A stretch of 64,000 nt of DNA from contig CM046454.1 in NCBI GenBank assembly GCA_025506515.1, forward strand, positions 67,643,003 through 67,707,002, given 5' to 3'. Numbering within the stretch: the first letter of the stretch is position 1; each line of letters starts with the position of its first letter. The position numbers and the translations under genes are program-made. This document shows positions 56,834 through 64,000 of this stretch, piece after piece. The notes below the pieces were generated by a model. The model did no database searches. It saw nothing but the letters and a program-made list of their open reading frames with translations, and was not told the origin of the DNA. The DNA is from Flaveria trinervia. Lineage: Eukaryota > Streptophyta > Magnoliopsida > Asterales > Asteraceae.

Positions 56834-58228
56834 TTATCCTGGAGTAGTAGGAACTGCTACCTCAGAGCCAAGATTATGAACCTTTGGTTCTGCAGCTGAG
56901 GTAGTTGGAGATTGATGCTCCGAAGTCAAAGGTACATCACTGGTAGATACTTGTGGACTTTCAGGAACTGGCACCTGTTCTTCCTGACTGTTCTGGTTAT
57001 CTTCTTTAGCTTCATCTTCAGAGGAGGAGTCACTGTCATCGACTACTCCCCCTAACTGAATAGATGATTCTCCCTGTAAGCTAGATATTGGTCTATTCAA
57101 GATATCATACATCATCCGTGTAGCTAACTCGTCATCCGAGGGAGAGAGAGGGAAGTTGAAGGACTTGAAGAATCCATCATAGTCGAAAAAGTAGGCGGGT
57201 CCTTTTCCAGTAGGTGGTGTGGTATATCTTTGAACGTCAACATTACACCATACTTCTACTAGACCCGTTGAGTTGTTGTAAACTCGCTTGTTTGGTATGT
57301 TGTATCCTAGAAAGATTCCTTCATCTGCCTTCTTGCTGAATTTACCCTATTGTGTCTTCTTCAGAAGTGTGCACGGTGCGCCAAATGGTTCGAGATACCC
57401 CAGATTCGGTTTTCGTCTTTGTAGTAGCTCGTAACATGTCTTTCCGTGGCGCTTGACTATCAGGACTCGATTCAGTGTATAACATGCATTCGCCACTGCC
57501 TCATTCCAGAATTGAATAGGCAGTTTCGAGTCTGCCACCATAGTCCGTGCTGTCTCTATCAAGCTTCTGTTTTTTCTCTCAGCAACGCCATTCATCTGAG
57601 GCGTGTAGGCAGAAGTGAATTGATGCACAATTCCCTTTTCCTTGCAGTATGCCTCCATCCATTGGTTCTTGAATTCTGTTCTGTTGTCTGAGCGTACTTG
57701 TCTAACCTTCAGCTTGTAGGGAGATTCCAGTGTGGTTACCAACTCTTTGAATGATTCAAATGTTTCTGATTTGGATTTCAGAAACATTACCCAAGTGAAC
57801 CTTGAGTAGTCATTAGTGACCACAAAGCAGTACAAGTCACCTACAATGCTCTTTGTACTGACTGGACCAAACAGATCCATGTGAAGAAGCTCAAGAGGAA
57901 GTTCTATTGAATGAACTTTCTTTTCTGAATGAGACTTCTTTGTCTGTTTGCCTTTCTTACAAGCTACACAGAAGTCAGGAAGCTGGAAGTTCTTGACATT
58001 AACTCCTCTCACCACATCCTTCTGAATCAAGTGATTCATCTTCCTTTGACTAATGTGTCCCATTCTCCTATGCCAGGAGATGGAATCCTTTTCAGTAGCT
58101 TTAGATAGAAAACACTGAACCTCATGATCCGTTGTAGAAGCTGTTGACAGATCCAAGACATAGAGATCTTTATATCTTGAAGCAGTCATCAGAACTTGGT
58201 CCTCTGGGATCACGTGGTCTTTCTTTAG
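56834..58228 (-). pseudogene. pol: A2 integrase, truncated at its 5' end
   Basis: The 288-residue open frame 58213-57347 has WHRRMGHISQRKMNHL, CVACKKGKQTKKSH, LHMDLFGPVSTKSI, RSDNRTEFKNQW and TPQMNGVAERKNRSLIE, so all DDE residues are present. TAG at about 57345 (Glu in A3) precedes the conserved IFLGYNIPNKRVYNN block, then a Ser/Glu linker. Upstream sequence is lost at 58228, where A3 begins. Confidence 0.88.
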
Positions 58229-58955
58229 TGTTAATACATGTATGTCCCTAGATCATGATATGAAATGTAATAGATCTTGTTTATCTAATTCTGGTGTAAT
58301 TTGATATGATTAATGAATGGTATTGGTTGATTATGATTTGTAATGATAATATTTCATTAATGAGTTGATATAAAATTGTTTAATTAGGTTAGTGATTGGT
58401 TGAATGTTTACATATAATGTTACTAATTAATACATTCAAACTTAACATAATGAAGTTCTCATGCGAATGGCCCATGCGAATGGACCATAAGCATGAACAA
58501 CTTCATACGAATGACTCAGTCGCACGACTGAACCGGGTGACTGGATTAGTCGTATGATCGACACATAAGATTGGCTCAGTCGCATGACTGAACATTCAGT
58601 CATGCGGATGAAACAACCGCATGGTTCAATCGCACGACTGAACCATACTAATGGTTCAGTCACACGATTGAATAATAGTAACCTATAAATACAACCAAAT
58701 TCGTGAAAAATAAGGACTCTCGATTAATTACTATTCCAGACGTACCCTAGCCGTCTAGAAGCCTCCCAATTCGTTCTCCAAGTTCACAGAACACATTAGA
58801 TCGATTCCCAATCGATTTATAACGTTGTTTTAATTCCTGATTGATTCTTCGTGTGTTCTCACTGATTGGATCGCCAATCAAATAGTATTCCGCACTATTT
58901 GATCTAGTTTACACGCTAATCTCCAGGTATTTCGTTCAAATACCAGGTCCTTACA
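58229..58955 (+). repeat. A3 5' LTR
   Basis: 727 bp, TGTTAATACATGTATG ... CCAGGTCCTTACA. Palindrome array 58455-58675, TATAAATA at 58684-58691. Confidence 0.93.
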
Positions 58956-58957
58956 AG

Positions 58958-58969
58958 TGGTATCAGAGC
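58958..58969 (+). other. A3 primer binding site
   Basis: TGGTATCAGAGC, 2 bases after the LTR end; complementary to the initiator tRNA-Met 3' end. Confidence 0.95.
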
Positions 58970-59182
58970 TTTGGCTCTTGATTACGTGTGATTCAATCAA
59001 GATTGATAAAAAGTTTGTGTTTTTGCACTAAAAACGGAATCTTTTGTGTCAAAAGTGATCTTGGACGTTTCCTGCTCATCAAAGTTTGGTTTCTACGGAA
59101 TTAGGCGATTAGACCTTGCGAATTTTCGAATTGTTACGGCTAAAGCACGTTTAACCTAGAAATTTTCGCAAAACAACAGCTT

Positions 59183-59415
59183 CAGTCGCACGAGTGAGCC
59201 ATTCGCACGACTGGACCTCATTCGCATTGCTCAGATGCACGATTGGACATAGTCACATCTCCATTCGTACGAATAAACCTTTCGGGCATACTGTTCATAC
59301 GTATCAGATTCATTTGCACGACTGAGCTAATCACTTAGTTCAGCCGCACGATTGAACCAGTCGTAGAGTCCATACGCACGACTAGTCCATTCGCACCCTT
59401 CAGTCGCCCTAGTGA
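59183..59415 (+). repeat. Palindrome array in A3 leader
   Basis: Repeated CAGTCGCACGA, CATTCGCACGACTGG and CATACGCACGA sites between the primer site and the gag ATG. It is the counterpart of the arrays inside the aORF leader introns. Confidence 0.7.
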
Positions 59416-59447
59416 CAATTGTTTTATTAGACTTAAAGTTATTCGCA

Positions 59448-60790
59448 ATGGAAGATCAAATGTCAACCTTTACTACTGGGAAGGACTCTAGAATCCAGAA
59501 CCTGCTGTTACTTGAGAGTGAGGTGGGTAATCATAATAAACCACCAAAGCTTTTAACATTAGATGAGTTTCCCCACTAGAAACAACGTTTTGAGATCTAC
59601 CTCAATGGAGTGGTTTCGAATCTGTGGGAAGCCATCGAGATTGGATACAGTACGCCAGTGGGAGCCGATGGAGTAAAGCTAACCTTAGGAGGGATGACAG
59701 ACACGCAGAAAGTCAAATATAATGCAGAGAAGAGGGTTTATGCATTGATTGCACAGTCTATCCCTAAAGACATATTCCACCAGTACTCAGAGAATAAGCA
59801 GTCCAGAAACTATGGGATGAGCTAGAAAAGAGGTACGACGGGAATGCTTCGTTGAAGGCAATCAAGGCTAAGGAGTTAAAGAAGGAATTCGATAACTTCT
59901 CATCGATGGGAAACGAGAGTTTGGATGATGTTATAGATAGATTCTACCATCTGATGAGTGAACTACATACACATGAGGTGGCTACTACCATGGAAGAGAA
60001 AGTTACTAATTTTGCAGACGGATTGCGTGAAAAATGGGCTTCATTCGTGTCTAATCTTAGACAGAATGGAATGCTAGCAAAACTGGATATTTGTGACTTC
60101 ATCCTTAAGTTACGAGAAGAATCACTTAGGATGAAGTACAGAGCTCAGAAGTCTATGTACAATCAAAATCCAGCTTTATACAATGCCACACCTCAAGCTA
60201 AGACATCTAGAGCACCTCTCCAGACTGCATTTGTGTCTAGCTCATCGGGTCCTACATATGCACCTCCTTCCGGTCTCTCAGGTTCAGACAAGTCGGGACT
60301 TCCTTGTTCCCACTATATTGGATCCAAAGCAAGTGCTACTAAACTAAAGACCGAGAATCTCGGGAATGTGACTGTGGAAGTAGCTCGAGAACACATGGAT
60401 CTATTGGCCGCAATGGTCCATTCTTATGATGAACTTATTGCTGGAAAGATTGGAAACTGCCATCTGGCAGACGAGGACTACGAGCAGGTGGACGAAATGG
60501 AGCTTGAGAGAATGGATATAATGTGGGCTTTAGCTAGTGCTGTCCGGAGGGCAAAGAAGTTTGTAAAACAAACCGGACAGAACTTAGTAGCGACTAAGGA
60601 TACCACATTCGGCTTTGACAAGAGCAAAGTGACCTGCTTCAACTGTAGAGAGAAGGGGCACTTCAAAAGAGAATGTGTCAAGCCTAAGAAGACGGGTAAC
60701 GGGAACCCGTTCTCATCCTTCACTTATCAAGACAAGCAAACTGGCAGTTCTACTTCATCAAGTAAGGACTCAAGCCTTGACTGCTCATGA
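59448..60790 (+). pseudogene. gag: A3 gag
   Basis: ATG at 59448 (MEDQMSTFTTGKDSRIQ). UBN2-type core: FEIYLNGVVSNLWEAIEIGY, YALIAQSIPKDIFHQYSENK, ELKKEFDNFSSMGNESLDDV, VTNFADGLREKWASFVSNLR, then ERMDIMWALASAVRRAKKF and the knuckle CFNCREKGHFKREC (about 60637-60678). TAG at about 59577-59579 replaces the Trp expected there. A frameshift lies near 59820. It forms the virus-like particle in intact relatives. Confidence 0.87.
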
Positions 60791-62250
60791 TTATGAAGGA
60801 CAGGATTGGAGCTTTAGGTTTGTCTCACCAGGGGAATCAAACATTGCAACTGTAGAAGATATTGACAGTGATTCCGCTAGTGAAGGAGATCTAGCAGTTG
60901 AGATAGCGATGTCACATAGTGAAAAAGCAACTGCAACCGAGGTCAAGTACAAACCAAAAGCGGAGACTACCATGTCAGAGACAGAAAAGACAGAAGCACC
61001 AGAACCAAAGACATCTGATGCTGCATTGATGGCAAACGCTTCTGAATCAACTCAGGTAAGTACTACTGACACAATGTTTAATAATCATGCCTTTTCTGAT
61101 TGTGATATCTTTGGAATAGCATAGATGGTAAATTTGCTAGGTTATTAGATCATAATGATAACTTAGTAAAAGATTTGCAACTATGCACTGAGGCTAATAG
61201 GGTTTTAAAACAAAATGAGCACAATTATAAAGAAAAGATAGACCTTTTGACTAAACAGCTTAGGGAAACCGAAGTAGTTGCCTTTAACCAAGCTAATGAC
61301 ATTAGGTATTATCTAAACTCCCTAGAAGACACTAAGAAGCAAAAGGCAGTTCTAGAAGTAGAAGTAATTCATTAAAACAGAAACTGCATAGTTGGACTAG
61401 TTCTTCACACATAGTCCAACACTTAGTGAGAGAAAGGAACAACGGGGAGGGATTGGGTTATAACGTGGTTCCACCACCACCTGAGACTTTGATGAACACT
61501 AAGACTAGACCAATAAATAGTAGTCCCATCAAGGATCATGTAGTGTCTACCCTCTTGTTAGTGATCCAGATTCCTTATGTTAATCTATTGACTCTGGAAA
61601 CAAACAAAAGGAGGCCACTTCAAAGGCAAAGGGTAAATTGCCTTGTGTTAATCTGGAAAAGGAATTTGAAAAGGTTAACTTAAAGTCAGAGTCAAACAGA
61701 GTCAAATCAGAACCTAAAAGGGCTTTTACGGATAATCTTTCGCATACTTCAAGTCAAAAACCAATTAACCAAAAAGAAAAGGATGTTAAACAGGTTAAAA
61801 CAGTTAACTTTGTTAAACTAGTGAAAACAACCAAGAACCAGAGTCAAAACCTAAAGTGAGTTATGTTACTAGAGTGTCACATATTTCTCTACAAAGAAAG
61901 TTTAATCATAAAGTTGATAGCAGGGTGTGCTACAACTGTGGAGAATGTGGACACAGTGCTTCCTATTGTCCTTATTATCAGACACCTAGGAAGAAGATTG
62001 AATTCAGGATTCAAAACCTAGGTCTTCTAAGAGGAGCTCTTTAACTCCACCTAGAAGAACTAGTGAACAGAAAGTTCAACCGTTAGCCAGTCGACTGTTT
62101 ATCACAAACAGGCATTGCACAAATCTGGCTTATGGAAAGAGAAGTCAACCTCTGTGTCTGATAATGATGACAAGAAGGAACCTGAGATACCCTCACCTTC
62201 TAAGGGTCAATGGGTTGAATTTATGATGTGATGCCTCTGGGAAACCCAAG
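60745..62250 (+). pseudogene. gag: A3 gag C-terminal part
   Basis: After a shift to another frame: an acidic Ser/Glu stretch (VEDIDSDSASEGDLAVEIAM), an ALMANASES segment, a charged coiled-coil candidate (NEHNYKEKIDLLTKQLRETE, 61200-61375), basic Lys/Asn-rich sequence and a second knuckle CYNCGECGHSASYC at about 61928-61970. The same order occurs in N. Broken into at least five frames. Confidence 0.7.
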
Positions 62251-62299
62251 CCAGTATAGGCTTGGGTTCCTAACCCAACTAATCCTTTACTTGGTGTGT

Positions 62300-64000
62300 G
62301 CAGGGTGCTCGATACAGTGCTAAAACTAACAGTGGATAGTAGACAGCGGAACATCTAGGCACATGACAGGAAACAGAGCTCTTTTATCAAACGTCAAGCA
62401 AATAAAAGGAGGGAATGTTTCGTTTGCTGGAAACAAGGGTGGCTATATCACCCCACAGGGAGAAGTGGGAATCAGAATATTAAGTTGATAAAGTGAACTA
62501 CGTTCAACAAATACAAAATAACTTACTTTTGTCCCAAATATGTGATAAGGGATTTAAAGTCATCTTCGACAACAAGAAGTGTTACGTACTAAAGAAAGAC
62601 TACATGATCCAGAGGACCAAGTTTTGATGACTGCTTCAAGATATAAAGATCTTTATGTCTTGGATCTGTCAAAGCTTCTACAATGGATCATGAGGTTCAA
62701 TGTTTTCAATCTAAAGCTACTGAAAAAGACTCCATCTCCTGGCATAAGAGAATGGGACACATCAGTCAAAGGAAGATGAATCACTTGATTCAGAAGGATC
62801 TGGTGAGAGGTGTTAATGTCAAGAACTTTCAGCTTCCTGATTTTTGTATAGCTTGCAAGAAAGGTAAACAGACAAAGAAGTCTCATATGGAAAAGAAAGT
62901 TAATTCAATAGAACTTCCTCTTGAACTTCTTCACATGGATCTGTTTAGTCCAGTCAGCACAAAGAGCATTGCAGGCGACTTGTACTGTTTTGTGGTCACT
63001 GATGACTACTCAAGGTTCACTTGGGTAATGTTTCTGAAATCCAAATCAGAAACATTTGAATCATTCAAGGAGTTGGTAACCACACTGGAATCTCTCCACA
63101 AGCTGAAAGTTAGACAAGTACGCTCAGAAAACGGAACGGAATTCAAGAACCAGTGGATGGAGGCATACTGCAAGGAAAAGGGGATTTTGCATCAATTCAC
63201 TTCTGCCTACACACCTCAGATGAATGGCGTTGCTGAGAGAAAGAACTGGAGCTTGATAGAGACAACACGGACTATGCTGGCAGACTCGAAACTGCCTATC
63301 CAATTCTGGAATGAGGCAGTGGCAAATGCTTGTTATACACTGAATCGAGTCCTGATAGTCAAGCGCTACGGAAAAACATGTTACGAGCTACAACAAAGAC
63401 GCAAACCGAACTTGGAGTATCTCGAACCATTTAGGGCGCCGTGCACACTTCTGAAGAAGACACAAGAGGGTAAATTCAGCGAGAAGGCAGATGAAGGCAT
63501 CTTTCTAGGATACAACATACCGAACAAGCGAGTTTACAACAACTCAACAGGTTTAGTAGAAGTGTGGTGTAATGTTGATGTTCAGCGATTCACCACACCA
63601 CCTACTGGCAAGGACCCGCCTACTTCTTTGACTATGATGGATTCTTCAAGTCATTCAACATTCCTCTCTCTCCCTCGGATGACGAATTAGCTACATGAAT
63701 GATGTATGATAGCTTGAATCCACCAACATCAAGCTCACAGGGAGAATCATCTACTCAGTCAGGGGGAGTAGTCGACGCAGTGACTCCTCCTCTGAAGATG
63801 AAGCTGAAGAAGATAACCAGAATAGTCAGGAGGAACAGGTTCCAGTTCCTAAAAGTCCACAAGCATCTACCAATGATGCACCTTCGACTTCAGAGCCTCA
63901 AACTCCAACTACCTCAGATGCAGAACCAAATGTTCATCATCTTGGCTCTAAGGTAGCTATTCCTACTACTCCAGAATCATGACTAACTGTCTACCATCCA
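62300..64000 (+). pseudogene. pol: A3 protease, integrase and start of RT linker
   Basis: Protease WIVDSGTSRHMTG at 62333-62371 is intact as a motif, but stops follow. Integrase (62683-63690): WHKRMGHISQRKMNHL, CIACKKGKQTKKSH, LHMDLFSPVSTKSI, then RSENGTEFKNQW, where Glu replaces the second catalytic Asp kept in A1 and A2 (RSDN). TPQMNGVAERKNWSLIE and IFLGYNIPNKRVYNN follow. A frameshift near 63620 leads to the Ser-rich linker; the window ends there. Confidence 0.87.

Larger units (their letters stand above)
48416..58228 (-). mobile_element. Copia element A2, truncated by A3
   Basis: Minus-strand element of the same family as A1. From right to left: integrase, RT, RNase H, spacer, internal promoter, spliced aORF, PPT, 3' LTR. 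It entered the G3 LTR (flank AAGGT at 48411-48415). The upstream part (gag, 5' LTR) is missing because A3 starts at 58229 inside its integrase region; the remainder should lie beyond the window. Confidence 0.88.
58229..64000 (+). mobile_element. Copia element A3, 3' end outside window
   Basis: Plus-strand member of family A with 5' LTR, primer site, leader, gag, protease, integrase and the start of the RT linker. Inserted into the A2 integrase (left flank TTTAG at 58224-58228; the right end is outside the window). It carries a clean 5' LTR and primer site and an intact protease motif, but gag and pol contain stops. Confidence 0.9.

Noticed and set aside
1..64000. Host protein-coding genes or tRNA genes
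   Set aside because: Every long readable frame is explained by gag, pol, aORF or LTR sequence; the tRNA-like matches are the short primer binding sites only.

Overview
This window looks like an intergenic block of a large plant genome. It is a nest of decayed LTR retrotransposons; I see no host protein gene, rRNA or tRNA gene. The elements are plant Ty1/copia (SIRE/Maximus-like: long elements, tRNA-Met-type primer sites, two CCHC knuckles in gag, an additional ORF after pol) and plant Ty3/gypsy chromovirus-like. From memory, the additional ORFs resemble proteins repeatedly annotated in Asteraceae genomes, so a composite-family eudicot is my best guess. No database could be searched.

Layout. 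(1) 1-22756, plus strand: copia element A1, lacking its 5' end. It has pol to 4101, a 2.5-kb spacer, an additional ORF (aORF, 6672-22131) and a damaged 3' LTR. Its aORF is split by a complete minus-strand copia element of another family, N (7884-19946), with a 5-bp target duplication AAGGG. (2) 22757-23403: a TA-rich microsatellite and an unassigned stretch. (3) 23404-36911: gypsy element G1 (27126-35130, minus), flanked by two nearly identical blocks made of a G1-type LTR plus an N-like copia fragment (N2). (4) 36912-45484: gypsy G2 (minus), complete, target duplication CACAT, inserted in N2; one of its LTRs carries a 311-bp solo LTR. (5) 45485-48415: the rest of N2, then a gypsy-type LTR (G3) with an 848-bp tandem duplication. 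(6) 48416-58228: copia A2 (minus, same family as A1), inserted in G3. (7) 58229-64000: copia A3 (plus, same family), inserted head-to-head into A2 pol and running off the window.

The most interesting signal is the aORF. In A1 and A2, which diverged and sit in opposite orientations, it looks like a self-contained gene inside the retrotransposon. It has its own TATA box preceded by an array of short palindromes, a spliced leader (intron about 540-557 bp) and a second phase-1 intron with a TACTAAT branch site. The same palindrome type lies upstream of the TATA box in the LTR. Family N shows the same plan with a different palindrome (CTTCGGAAG) in both its LTR and its internal promoter. The A and N aORF proteins share a short conserved core, so this appears to be a lineage-wide module. 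All coding regions here carry stops or frameshifts, so nothing in the window is likely to be active as it stands; several of the stops are explained by C-to-T changes.
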